Shown: piece after piece, positions 1-8,166 of the stretch | Numbering within the stretch: the stretch's first letter is position 1 | Layout: each line of letters begins with the position of its first letter | Source: an uncultured Rhodospirillaceae bacterium | GTDB lineage: Bacteria > Pseudomonadota > Alphaproteobacteria > Rhodospirillales > Magnetospirillaceae | Reading direction: 5' to 3' | Assembly (NCBI GenBank): GCA_903901915.1 | Contig: CAIUSV010000012.1 | Span: 108,650-172,649, forward strand | Length of the DNA stretch: 64,000 bases | Notes under the pieces: generated by a model | The model's input: the letters and a program-made list of their open reading frames with translations, nothing else | What the model was told of the DNA's origin: nothing | The model's database searches: none | Translations under genes and position numbers: made by a program

Positions 1-49
1 CATGCACGGCGCCGGTCATGGCGCCGGGCATGGGGACATGCATCACTGA
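1..49 (+). CDS. C-terminal end of a Gly/His-rich protein (partial)
   Basis: One plus-strand frame is open from the window edge and ends in TGA at 47-49, reading MHGAGHGAGHGDMHH. Such His/Gly tails occur on metal-binding or metal-delivering proteins, but only 15 residues are visible and the family cannot be named. It would converge on acuI with an 11-base gap. The opposite strand also has an ATG here but no ribosome binding site. Confidence 0.3.
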   Translation, partial: MHGAGHGAGHGDMHH

Positions 50-59
50 TCCGTGCTGG

Positions 60-1055
60 TCAGGCGTTGGGGTCGATCACCACCCGGCCGCGGACCTCGC
101 CTTTCAGGATCTTGGCGCCCAGTTCCGGCAGGTCGGCCAGCCGGGCGTCCGAGGTCAATGAATCCAGCAGGTCCATGGGCAGCAGGGCGGTAAGGCGCGT
201 CCACGCCTCCAGCCGGCGCGGCTTGGGGCACAGGGCCGAATCGATGCCCAGGATCGAGGCGCCGCGCAGCAGGAACGGCAGCACGGTGACGTTCATCTCG
301 ATGCCGCCGGCATTGCCGCACGACGCCACCGCCCCCCGCATCCGGAGCGATGCCACGGTGTTGGCCAGGGTGGCGCCGCCGACGCTGTCGATGGCACCGG
401 CCCAGCGTTCGGTCAGCAGCGGCTTGGCCGGCGGCGCTCCGACCTCGGCGCGATCGACGATGGTGGTGGCGCCCAGCGAGCGCAGATAGTCGTGCTGGCT
501 GGCGCGTCCGGTGGAGGCGGCGACGCGATAGCCCAGCTTCGACAACAGCACCACGGCGATGCTGCCCAGTCCGCCGGCGGCGCCGGTGACCAGCACCTCG
601 CCCTCGGCATCGGGGGTCAGTCCCTGGTGTTCCAGCGCCATCACCGCCAACATGGCGGTAAAGCCGGCGGTGCCCACCGCCATGGCGCGGCGCGTGGTCA
701 GTCCGGCGGGCAGCGGCACCAGCCAGTCGGATTTGACCCGGGCCTTGCCGGAAAAGCCACCCCAATGGGTTTCGCCCACCCGCCAGCCGGTCAGGATCAC
801 CTTGTCGCCGGGCGTGTAGTCGGGCGAGTCCGAGCGCTCCACCGTACCGGCGAAGTCGATGCCGGGAATGTGGGGGTACTTGCGCACCAGCCGGCCCAGG
901 CCGTTGAGAATCAGGCCGTCCTTGTAGTTCAAGGTGGTATGCTCGACGCGGACGGTGACATCGCCTTCGGGCAGGTCGCCATCGTTCAGGCGACGGATCG
1001 AGGCGCGGACCTTGCCGCCCTCCTCGTCCAGCATCAGGGCGGGGAAATCGCTCAA
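60..1055 (-). CDS. acuI: Acryloyl-CoA reductase (NADPH), MDR family (AcuI/YhdH)
   Basis: This is a 331-residue zinc-independent medium-chain dehydrogenase/reductase expected to reduce acryloyl-CoA to propionyl-CoA with NADPH in the cytoplasm. It has the AcuI/YhdH hallmarks: an early LNYKDGL block, the PGIDFAGTV block, GWRVGETHWGG, and the nucleotide-binding loop GAAGGLGS at about residues 158-165. I chose a TTG start at 1055 because AGGAGG lies five bases upstream (1061-1066) and because the protein then begins like YhdH. The first ATG (1034) would cut seven residues from the first strand. It is transcribed away from msrP and stands alone. The family assignment is firm, but the in vivo substrate is inferred from family knowledge only. 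Confidence 0.87.
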   Translation of the reverse strand: MSDFPALMLDEEGGKVRASIRRLNDGDLPEGDVTVRVEHTTLNYKDGLILNGLGRLVRKYPHIPGIDFAGTVERSDSPDYTPGDKVILTGWRVGETHWGGFSGKARVKSDWLVPLPAGLTTRRAMAVGTAGFTAMLAVMALEHQGLTPDAEGEVLVTGAAGGLGSIAVVLLSKLGYRVAASTGRASQHDYLRSLGATTIVDRAEVGAPPAKPLLTERWAGAIDSVGGATLANTVASLRMRGAVASCGNAGGIEMNVTVLPFLLRGASILGIDSALCPKPRRLEAWTRLTALLPMDLLDSLTSDARLADLPELGAKILKGEVRGRVVIDPNA

Positions 1056-1090
1056 CGGGGCCTCCTGGATGGAATATGGATGACACGACC

Positions 1091-1120
1091 TTAGCACGGC
1101 GGCGGTCGTCCCCATATAAT
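1091..1120 (+). promoter_or_regulatory. Sigma-70-like promoter of msrPQ
   Basis: TTAGCA at 1091-1096 and a perfect TATAAT at 1115-1120 are separated by 18 bases. They lie 36 bases upstream of the msrP ATG in an otherwise GC-rich gap. The -10 match is strong and the -35 match is four of six. Confidence 0.55.
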
Positions 1121-1155
1121 CTAACGATGGCGATCCGAATGACGAGGGCCGACCC

Positions 1156-2085
1156 ATGCTGCTGAAATCGAAGCCCGACATCGGCGAGTCGGAGGTGACC
1201 GACAAGCGGCTGTGGCTTGACCGCCGCCGTTTCCTGGCGGTGGGAGCCGCTTTTATCGGCTCGGGTGCTCCGGCACTGGCGGGGCCGTTGGCCAATGTCG
1301 GCAAAAGCGGCTGGCGGGTGGACGATCCGTCGACGCCGCTGAACGACGTGACCCATTACAACAACTTCTATGAATTCGGCACCGACAAATCCGATCCGGC
1401 CCAGATGGCCCCCAGCTTCTTCGGCAAGGCGCCCAAGCCCTGGACGGTGACGGTTTCCGGCGAATGCGCCAAACCCGCCGCCGTCGCCTACGAGGACCTG
1501 ATCCGGCCGCACCGGCTGGAAGAGCGTATCTACCGCATGCGCTGCGTCGAGGCATGGTCCATGGTGATTCCCTGGGTGGGCGTGCCGCTGGGCGAGGTGC
1601 TGAAGCGGTTCGAGCCCAATTCCAAGGCGAAATACGTCGAATTCACCACCCTGGTCGATCCCGAACGCTTTCCCGGTCAGCGCGGGGGCACGCTGGACTG
1701 GCCCTATATCGAGGGCTTGCGCCTCGACGAGGCGATGCATCCGCTGACGCTGCTGGCGGTGGGGCTGTACGGCGAGGAACTGCTGCCCCAGAACGGCGCG
1801 CCCATCCGGCTGGTGGTGCCGTGGAAGTACGGCTTCAAAAGCATCAAGTCCATCGTCGGCATCCGCTTTACCCAGACGCCGGCGCGCACCACCTGGATGA
1901 AGGCGGCGCCGCGCGAATACGGCTTCTTCGCCAACGTCAATCCCAAGGTGGATCATCCGCGCTGGAGCCAGGCCAAGGAGCGGCGCATCGGCGAATTCCT
2001 CAAGCGCGAGACCCTGGCGTTCAACGGCTATGCCGATCAGGTGGCCGCTCTTTATTCCGGCATGGATCTGGCGGTCAATTTCTGA
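1156..2085 (+). CDS. msrP: Periplasmic methionine sulfoxide reductase, molybdopterin catalytic subunit MsrP
   Basis: MsrP (formerly YedY) reduces methionine sulfoxide in oxidised periplasmic proteins, using a molybdopterin cofactor and electrons from the membrane heme protein MsrQ. The 309-residue product has a twin-arginine signal ([11 protein letters not shown] at about residues 22-32). The Mo-ligating cysteine is C130 in [11 protein letters not shown]. Blocks such as [20 protein letters not shown] are typical of the sulfite-oxidase fold. Its stop overlaps the msrQ start in an ATGA junction, so the two subunits are translationally coupled, as is usual for msrPQ. Confidence 0.95.
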   Translation: MLLKSKPDIGESEVTDKRLWLDRRRFLAVGAAFIGSGAPALAGPLANVGKSGWRVDDPSTPLNDVTHYNNFYEFGTDKSDPAQMAPSFFGKAPKPWTVTVSGECAKPAAVAYEDLIRPHRLEERIYRMRCVEAWSMVIPWVGVPLGEVLKRFEPNSKAKYVEFTTLVDPERFPGQRGGTLDWPYIEGLRLDEAMHPLTLLAVGLYGEELLPQNGAPIRLVVPWKYGFKSIKSIVGIRFTQTPARTTWMKAAPREYGFFANVNPKVDHPRWSQAKERRIGEFLKRETLAFNGYADQVAALYSGMDLAVNF

Positions 2086-2744
2086 TGAATCGGCTGCTGC
2101 GCCACCGTTGGGCCAAGCCGCTGGTGTTCGTCCTGTGCCTGGCGCCGCTGGTCTGGCTGATCTGGCGCGGTGCCGCGGGAATGCTGGGGGCCAATCCCAT
2201 CGAGGCGCTCGTCCGCGGACTCGGCGATTGGGCGCTTCGCTTCCTGTTGATCGCCCTGGCGGTGACGCCGCTGCGCCAAGCCACCGGCTGGTCGGCGCTG
2301 AGCGCCTATCGCCGCATGCTGGGGCTGTTCGCCTTCGCCTATGTGGTCATTCATCTGCTGTCCTGGGTCGGCATCGACCAGTTTTTCGATTGGCCGACCA
2401 TCACCGGCGAGATCGCCAAGCGGCTGTACATCACCCTGGGCATGGCGGCGGTAGTGCTGCTGATGCCGCTGGCGGCGACCTCGACCGACGCCATGATTCG
2501 CCGTCTGGGCGGGCGGCGGTGGCGGGTGCTGCACCGGTTGGTCTACCTGATTGGGCCGTTGGCGGTGATCCATCACTGGATGATGGTGAAGAAGGACCTG
2601 ACCCAGCCGATGATTCATGCCGGCATGCTGGCGGCGCTGCTGGGATGGCGGGTGGTGGCCGCGCTGCGGATACGGCATAATCGCGCCGTCCCTTCGCCGG
2701 AGCCGCCATGCGCCTCGTCCTGTTCGCCGCCCTCGCCGTCCTGA
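2085..2744 (+). CDS. msrQ: Heme-binding membrane subunit MsrQ
   Basis: MsrQ is an inner-membrane b-type heme protein of the ferric-reductase-like superfamily that passes quinone-derived electrons to MsrP. The 219-residue product has five or six hydrophobic helices. Its histidine-bearing segments FAYVVIHLLSW and HRLVYLIGPLAVIHHW hold the probable heme ligands. The start ATG at 2085 overlaps the msrP stop. The C-terminus is odd: the last 13 residues are PEPPCASSCSPPS-like, not conserved-looking, and the last 37 bases overlap the next gene in another frame. That suggests a slightly extended reading frame rather than a functional tail. Confidence 0.93.
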   Translation: MNRLLRHRWAKPLVFVLCLAPLVWLIWRGAAGMLGANPIEALVRGLGDWALRFLLIALAVTPLRQATGWSALSAYRRMLGLFAFAYVVIHLLSWVGIDQFFDWPTITGEIAKRLYITLGMAAVVLLMPLAATSTDAMIRRLGGRRWRVLHRLVYLIGPLAVIHHWMMVKKDLTQPMIHAGMLAALLGWRVVAALRIRHNRAVPSPEPPCASSCSPPSPS

Positions 2745-3172
2745 TCTCGTCCCCGGCGGCGGCGGCCAAGCCGAAGAAGTGCTTCAGTCTGCCCGAGATC
2801 CGCGCCGAGCAGGAAATCCGCCACGGCATCTATCTGCGCGAGGCGGCCAAGCGTTGCGACGGACGCTACCTCAGGGGGTCGAACGACATGTGGCAGAAGT
2901 TCGAGGCCGCCAACGCCACCAAGTTCAAGGCCGCCATGGACAAGCGCAAGCGGGCCTGGGAACGGGAATTTCCCGATGACTGGCAATACAAGATCAACTA
3001 CGCCGACGGCCGTCTCGTCACCTACGACCGCAACGTCCCGCTGACCACCGGATTTTGCGAGAACATCGACGAACTGCTGAAGGAGGTGGACAAGCGCGGC
3101 TATGGCGGCTTTTCCGGCCAGGCCAAGCTGATCCACAACGAGGTGATCGACGATTACAAGGTCTGCCAGTAG
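2708..3172 (+). CDS. Secreted four-cysteine protein of unknown function
   Basis: I do not recognise this 154-residue protein. It begins with a clear signal peptide (MRLVLFAALAVLISSPAAAA, likely cleaved after residue 20). The mature part is charged and mostly helical, with cysteines C25, C50, C117 and C153 that could form two disulfides. Tyr, Trp and Lys are frequent. It starts inside the end of msrQ and is probably co-transcribed with msrPQ, so a periplasmic role linked to oxidised-protein repair is conceivable, but that is only inferred from position. Confidence 0.75.
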   Translation: MRLVLFAALAVLISSPAAAAKPKKCFSLPEIRAEQEIRHGIYLREAAKRCDGRYLRGSNDMWQKFEAANATKFKAAMDKRKRAWEREFPDDWQYKINYADGRLVTYDRNVPLTTGFCENIDELLKEVDKRGYGGFSGQAKLIHNEVIDDYKVCQ

Positions 3173-3185
3173 CCCCGAAACGAAA

Positions 3186-3209
3186 ACGCCCCGGACCAGG
3201 CCGGGGCGT
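3186..3209. terminator. Bidirectional hairpin terminator between convergent genes
   Basis: ACGCCCCGG (3186-3194) and CCGGGGCGT (3201-3209) form a perfect 9-bp stem around a 6-base loop. The stem is flanked by AAAA on one side and CTCGAAAA on the other. It lies between the convergent ends of the secreted-protein gene and the small membrane-protein gene. Read on the minus strand it is followed by TTTTCG. Confidence 0.75.
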
Positions 3210-3234
3210 CTCGAAAACCATCCGTCGCCGGGGT

Positions 3235-3462
3235 TCAGCCTTCCTGCGAACCGCCGGTCGAGGCCAGGTACATCACCACGCTGCCGAACACCGCGGTCAG
3301 CAGCAGCCCCAGGTAAAGGGCGATGCCGAGCGGGCTGGTGGCCGGGCTGGGAGCGGCGCCACCGCTGCCGAACAGGGCACCCAGCGTCGGCACGGCCAGA
3401 TACAGGGCGATGACCACCACGCCCGCCACGGTAAGACCCAGAACCTTCGGAAGGACGCCCAT
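3235..3462 (-). CDS. Small two-helix membrane protein of unknown function
   Basis: This 75-residue protein has two strongly hydrophobic stretches (about residues 5-31 and 46-67) joined by a short Gly/Ser/Pro-rich loop (GSGGAAPSPATS). It looks like a small inner-membrane hairpin protein, and I recognise no family. I chose the ATG at 3462 because GGAG lies six bases upstream. An in-frame ATG at 3474 would add four residues but lacks a good ribosome binding site. It is a single gene, convergent with the msrPQ group and divergent from glgB. Confidence 0.6.
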   Translation of the reverse strand: MGVLPKVLGLTVAGVVVIALYLAVPTLGALFGSGGAAPSPATSPLGIALYLGLLLTAVFGSVVMYLASTGGSQEG

Positions 3463-3571
3463 GATACGCTCCATCGATTGAATTGCCGGCCCGTCGGGCC
3501 GATCCCCTGGGAGTACCACTACCAGATTTAGGGACTTGGCGGAAGTCCAATCAGTCCAATTCCAGGCTACC

Positions 3572-3632
3572 TTGGCGCCCCATGGAGACGCCGCGATAAA
3601 ATTCCCGCCTTGCCTTTCGCCGCGAAGGCGGG
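3572..3632 (+). promoter_or_regulatory. Putative glgB promoter and leader hairpin
   Basis: TTGGCG (3572-3577) is followed after 17 bases by GATAAA (3595-3600), a weak sigma-70-like match. Just downstream, CCCGCCTT (3604-3611) and AAGGCGGG (3625-3632) form an 8-bp stem with a smaller nested TTCGC/GCGAA stem, about 37 bases before the glgB start. The hairpin is plain in the sequence. Its role in glycogen operon expression is inference. Confidence 0.3.
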
Positions 3633-3669
3633 ACAATCAGCGGCGGGGGCTTGGCAACAAGGGGAAAGC

Positions 3670-5868
3670 ATGCCCAATACCGTCATCTTGGTGGCTCCTG
3701 GCGATGCCGATGCCATCGCCGCCGGAAGGCACGGCGATCCGTTCGCCGTGCTGGGACCGCATCGCGCCAAGGGCGGTACGATCGTGCGCAGCTTTCAGCC
3801 GCGGGCGGCGCGGGTCTCGGTGCTGACCGCCGCCGGCGAGGTGCCGATGCGGCGGGTGCATGGCGACGGCCTGTTCGCCGTCCATCTCTCTCCCGCCCCG
3901 GCCGAGGGCTATCGCCTGTTGGTCGAGCGGCCCGACGGCGCGCTGGACATGCTCGAAGACCCCTATCGCTTTCCACCGCTGCTGGGCGATCTCGACATCC
4001 ATCTGCTGGCCGAGGGCACCCATCTGCGCACCTTCGAGAAGCTGGGGGCGCATGTGCGGACCGTCGATGGCGTCGATGGCGTTCACTTCGCGGTGTGGGC
4101 GCCCAATGCCGACCGGGTGTCGGTGGTGGGCGATTTCAACGGCTGGGACGGCCGCTGCCATCCCATGCGGCTGCGCCACGACGCCGGGGTGTGGGAGATC
4201 TTCGTTCCCGGACTGGGCCACGGCGCCGTCTACAAGTTCGAGATCGTGGCACGCGGCGGCATGATGTTGCCGCTGAAGGCCGATCCTTACGGCCACTGGG
4301 CCGAATTACCGCCCAAGACCGCCTCGGTGGTGTGGGAGCTGGGGCCGCGCGACTGGCGTGACGGCGACTGGATGGCCGGGCGGAAGGGCCGTAACGACCG
4401 CCATGCCCCGGTCAGCATCTACGAGATTCACCTGGGGTCGTGGCGCCGTGTGCCCGAGGACGGCAACCGGTCGCTCAGCTACCTGGAGATGGCCGACCAG
4501 TTGGCCGGCTACGTCGCCGACATGGGTTTCACTCATGTCGAGTTCCTGCCGGTGCACGAACATCCCTTCGGCGGCTCGTGGGGTTATCAGCCGGTGGGGC
4601 TGTTCGCCCCCACCAGCCGCTACGGCACTCCCGAGGAGTTCCGCACCCTGGTCGAGCGCCTGCACCAGCGCGGCATCGGCGTGATCATCGATTGGGTGGC
4701 GGGGCATTTCCCCAACGACCCCCACGGACTCAGCTGGTTCGACGGCAGCCACCTCTACGAGCACGAGGACCCGCGCCTGGGGGTGCATCGGGACTGGAAC
4801 ACCCTGATCTACAATTACGGTCGCAACGAGGTGCTGAACTACCTTTACGCCAACGCGCTGTACTGGCTGGAGCAATACCATGTCGACGGCCTCAGGGTGG
4901 ATGCGGTGGCGTCCATGCTGTACCTGGACTATTCGCGCGAGCCGGGCGACTGGTATCCCAACCGTTATGGCGGCAACGAGAACCTGGAGGCCATCGAGTT
5001 CCTGCGCCGGATGAATCAGGTGGTCTACGGCGAACATCCCGGCGCCATGACCATCGCCGAGGAATCCACCGCCTGGCCCATGGTGTCGCGGCCGGTCCAT
5101 CTCGGCGGGCTGGGCTTTGGGTTCAAGTGGAACATGGGCTGGATGCACGACACCCTGAGCTACTTCTCGAAAGAGCCGATCCACCGCCGCTATCATCATG
5201 ACGATCTGACCTTCGCCCAGCTCTACGCCTACCACGAGAATTTCGTGTTGCCGCTGTCCCATGACGAGGTGGTGCATGGCAAGGGGTCGATCTTCGGGCG
5301 GATGCCGGGCGATCCCTGGCAGCGTTTCGCCAATCTGCGCGCCTATTACGGCTTCATGTGGACCCAGCCGGGCAAGAAGCTGCTGTTCATGGGCCAGGAC
5401 TTCGCCCAGGAGCGCGAGTGGAACGAGGATTCCAGCCTGGACTGGCACCTGCTCGACGACCGCCGGCATGACGGCGTGCGCCGTCTGGTGCGCGACCTCA
5501 ACCACCTCTACCGTACCGAGCCGGCGCTGCACCAGTTGGACAACGACCCCGCCGGTTTCGCCTGGATCGACTGCAACGACCGCGACAACTCGGTGCTGTC
5601 CTGGCTGCGCCGCGCCCAGGACGGTCGCGACTTCGTGGTGGTGGTGGGCAACTATACGCCGGTGGTGCGGGAGTCCTATCGTATCGGCGTGCCCGAGCCG
5701 GGGTTCTATCGCGAGATGCTCAACACCGATTCGGAATGGTACGGCGGCTCCAATGTCCACAACCAGGGCGGCGTCGAGGCCGAGGAAGTCTCGTGCCACG
5801 GCCACCGCTGGTCGGTCCGCCTCCGCCTGCCGCCGCTGGCGACCTGCGTGTTCAAGCGCGAGTGGTGA
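3670..5868 (+). CDS. glgB: 1,4-alpha-glucan (glycogen) branching enzyme
   Basis: GlgB cuts alpha-1,4 chains and re-attaches them by alpha-1,6 bonds to branch glycogen. The 732-residue protein has the usual two N-terminal CBM48-type beta domains (about residues 10-230), a GH13 barrel and a C-terminal beta domain. The catalytic triad is D411 ([12 protein letters not shown]), E464 ([10 protein letters not shown]) and D532 ([14 protein letters not shown]). The spacings of 53 and 68 match E. coli GlgB. I chose the ATG at 3670 because AAGGGGAAA lies just upstream and the protein then begins as the family does. An in-frame ATG at 3610 has no such support. It heads glgB-glgX-malQ-glgP. Confidence 0.97.
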   Translation: MPNTVILVAPGDADAIAAGRHGDPFAVLGPHRAKGGTIVRSFQPRAARVSVLTAAGEVPMRRVHGDGLFAVHLSPAPAEGYRLLVERPDGALDMLEDPYRFPPLLGDLDIHLLAEGTHLRTFEKLGAHVRTVDGVDGVHFAVWAPNADRVSVVGDFNGWDGRCHPMRLRHDAGVWEIFVPGLGHGAVYKFEIVARGGMMLPLKADPYGHWAELPPKTASVVWELGPRDWRDGDWMAGRKGRNDRHAPVSIYEIHLGSWRRVPEDGNRSLSYLEMADQLAGYVADMGFTHVEFLPVHEHPFGGSWGYQPVGLFAPTSRYGTPEEFRTLVERLHQRGIGVIIDWVAGHFPNDPHGLSWFDGSHLYEHEDPRLGVHRDWNTLIYNYGRNEVLNYLYANALYWLEQYHVDGLRVDAVASMLYLDYSREPGDWYPNRYGGNENLEAIEFLRRMNQVVYGEHPGAMTIAEESTAWPMVSRPVHLGGLGFGFKWNMGWMHDTLSYFSKEPIHRRYHHDDLTFAQLYAYHENFVLPLSHDEVVHGKGSIFGRMPGDPWQRFANLRAYYGFMWTQPGKKLLFMGQDFAQEREWNEDSSLDWHLLDDRRHDGVRRLVRDLNHLYRTEPALHQLDNDPAGFAWIDCNDRDNSVLSWLRRAQDGRDFVVVVGNYTPVVRESYRIGVPEPGFYREMLNTDSEWYGGSNVHNQGGVEAEEVSCHGHRWSVRLRLPPLATCVFKREW

Positions 5869-6012
5869 GCGGGAAAGAGGCCTTTACGGCGATCGCATCT
5901 CTATCGGATCATCCATGATATCGACGAACGGAATCGGGTCGTAAATGTTTTGCATATTCGCCATGGCGCCCGGGACGCCCTCGTCCGCGACGACCTGCGT
6001 TTCGAGGACTGA
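5869..6012 (+). other. 144-base gap inside the glycogen operon, no convincing gene
   Basis: This gap is less GC-rich than its surroundings and separates genes that are otherwise nearly abutting. A plus-strand frame ends in RDALVRDDLRFED at the TGA at 6010-6012, directly before the glgX ATG. A minus-strand frame encodes 26 residues, but neither has a ribosome binding site. It may be a remnant of a lost operon gene or an untranslated processing region. Confidence 0.4.
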
Positions 6013-8166
6013 ATGACCTCCCGCCACCGTATCCTGCCGGGCTTGCCGTATCCGCTGGGCGCCAGCTGGGATGGCAACGGCGTCAATTTCGCCCTGTTCT
6101 CGGCCAATGCCGAGCGGGTGGAGCTGTGCCTGTTCGACCATAGCGGCCTGCGCGAGATCGAGCGGGTGGCGCTGCCGGAATACACCGACGAGGTCTGGCA
6201 CGGCTATCTGCCCGATATCCGGCCGGGGCAGTTGTACGGCTATCGGGTCTGGGGGCCTTACGATCCCGGTGCCGGCCATCGCTTCAACCCGCACAAGCTG
6301 CTGATCGATCCTTACGCCAAGGCGTTGGCCGGAACGTTCGAGTGGTCCGAGACCCATTTCGGCTTTCGGCTGGGATCGTTGAAGCAGGATCTGGTCATGG
6401 ACCGGCGCGACAACGCCCGCTTCATGCCGAAATGCCGGGTGGTGGATACCGCCTTCACCTGGGGTGGCGATCGCCGGCCGGCGGTGCCTTGGTCGGAGAC
6501 CATCGTCTACGAAGCCCATGTGCGCGGCTTCACCTTGAAGCATCCCGGCGTGCCGCCGGCGCATCGCGGCACCTTTCTCGGCCTTGCCCAACCCGGGGTC
6601 ATCGACCATCTGCGGCGGCTGGGGGTAACCAGTATCGAATTGCTGCCGGTGCAGGCCTTCATCGACGAGCGTCATCTGGTGGACAAGGGGTTGCGCAATT
6701 TCTGGGGCTACAACCCCATCGCCTTTTTCGCCGCCGAGCCGCGCTATTACGCCTCCAGCGCCCACGGCGACTTCAAGACCATGGTGCAGCGGCTGCACGA
6801 CGCCGGCATCGAGGTCATTCTGGACGTGGTCTACAACCACACCGCCGAAGGCAACCACCTGGGGCCGACGCTCAGTTTCCGCGGTATCGACAACGTCAGT
6901 TACTACATGCTGGGGCCGGGTAACCGTCGCTGGTACGAAAACTATTCCGGCTGCGGCAACACGCTGAATATGGGCCATCCCCGGGTGCTTCAGATGGTGT
7001 TGGACTCGTTGCGCTATTGGGCCGACGAGATGCATGTCGATGGCTTTCGTTTCGATCTGGCGTCGTCGCTGGCGCGCGGCAAGACCGGATTCGAGGGCGG
7101 CTCCAGCTTCCTCGACACCATCCGCCAGGACCCGGCGTTGTCGCGGGTCAAGCTGATCGCCGAGCCGTGGGATCTGGGCGGCGACGGCTATCGTCTGGGG
7201 GCGTTTCCCCCCGGCTGGTCGGAATGGAACGGCCGTTATCGTGACACCACGCGGCGGTTCTGGGCCGGCGAGGCCGGGCTGATCGGCGATCTTGCCAGCC
7301 GGCTGACCGGATCGAGCGACATGTTCGGCTGGGGCGGGCGGCGGCCGTGGGCCAGTCTTAATTTCGTCACCTGTCACGACGGCTTCACCCTGAAGGACCT
7401 GGTGACCTTTGAACGCAAGCACAACGAAGCCAACCGCGAGGATAACAAGGACGGTACCGACGCCAACTATGCCTGGAACTGCGGCCACGAGGGACCGTCG
7501 CCCTATCCCGAGATCCGCGACCTGCGGCGACGCCAGGCGCGCAATATGATGGCGACGCTGCTGTTGTCCCAGGGGGTACCGATGCTGCTGGGCGGCGACG
7601 AACTGGGCCGCAGCCAGAAGGGCAACAACAACGCCTATTGCCAGGACAGCGACATCAGCTATGTCGATTGGGACGACGTCGACGAGGAGATGCTGGCCTT
7701 CACCCGCGCCCTGATCGAGTTGCGCCGCGCCCATCCGGTGTTCCGCCGGCCGCGCTTCTTCGAGGGCAAGCGCGTTCCCGGCTCGACGCTGAAGGATATC
7801 GTCTGGATCACCCCCGAGGGCCGCGAAATGGGCCATGGCGACTGGACCATGCCGTTTGCCCGCTCGCTCGGCTTCGTCCTGGGCGGCGAGTCCTGCGCCA
7901 TCGACAACCTGACCGGCCGCGAGGAAATGGACGACACCTTCCTGGTGCTGCTTAATGCCTATCACGAGGCGGTGCCCTACACGCTGCCGCCGGTGGCGCT
8001 GGGGCGCAGTTGGGAGGTCGTACTCGACACCGCCGAAGCTGCGGCCGTCAATACCGGAGCCCAGTGGGCCGCCGGCATCACCTATCCGTTGAAGCCGCGC
8101 TCGCTGGCGGTGTTGCGCCGCTCGGGACGGGGGCGCGGCGGTCATGACGAGGGGATAAGGACATGA
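6013..8166 (+). CDS. glgX: Glycogen debranching enzyme GlgX (isoamylase type)
   Basis: GlgX hydrolyses the alpha-1,6 bonds of the short side chains left by glycogen phosphorylase. The 717-residue protein has an N-terminal CBM48 domain (about 1-150) and a GH13 barrel with D348 (MHVDGFRFDLAS), E384 (KLIAEPWDLGG) and D456 (NFVTCHDGFTL) as nucleophile, acid/base and stabiliser. QKGNNNAYCQD and the VVYNHTAEG block are typical of the GlgX/TreX group. GAGGA precedes the start, with an in-frame stop directly upstream, so the start is firm. The stop overlaps malQ as ATGA. A second, unrelated debranching enzyme lies at 57735-59702. Confidence 0.95.
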   Translation: MTSRHRILPGLPYPLGASWDGNGVNFALFSANAERVELCLFDHSGLREIERVALPEYTDEVWHGYLPDIRPGQLYGYRVWGPYDPGAGHRFNPHKLLIDPYAKALAGTFEWSETHFGFRLGSLKQDLVMDRRDNARFMPKCRVVDTAFTWGGDRRPAVPWSETIVYEAHVRGFTLKHPGVPPAHRGTFLGLAQPGVIDHLRRLGVTSIELLPVQAFIDERHLVDKGLRNFWGYNPIAFFAAEPRYYASSAHGDFKTMVQRLHDAGIEVILDVVYNHTAEGNHLGPTLSFRGIDNVSYYMLGPGNRRWYENYSGCGNTLNMGHPRVLQMVLDSLRYWADEMHVDGFRFDLASSLARGKTGFEGGSSFLDTIRQDPALSRVKLIAEPWDLGGDGYRLGAFPPGWSEWNGRYRDTTRRFWAGEAGLIGDLASRLTGSSDMFGWGGRRPWASLNFVTCHDGFTLKDLVTFERKHNEANREDNKDGTDANYAWNCGHEGPSPYPEIRDLRRRQARNMMATLLLSQGVPMLLGGDELGRSQKGNNNAYCQDSDISYVDWDDVDEEMLAFTRALIELRRAHPVFRRPRFFEGKRVPGSTLKDIVWITPEGREMGHGDWTMPFARSLGFVLGGESCAIDNLTGREEMDDTFLVLLNAYHEAVPYTLPPVALGRSWEVVLDTAEAAAVNTGAQWAAGITYPLKPRSLAVLRRSGRGRGGHDEGIRT

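Noticed and set aside
5884..8145. Long minus-strand frame over glgX, ending in MANMQNIYDPIPFVDIMDD in the glgB-glgX gap
   Set aside because: Nearly all of it is the complement of glgX. The short part in the gap has no ribosome binding site and is too short to judge.
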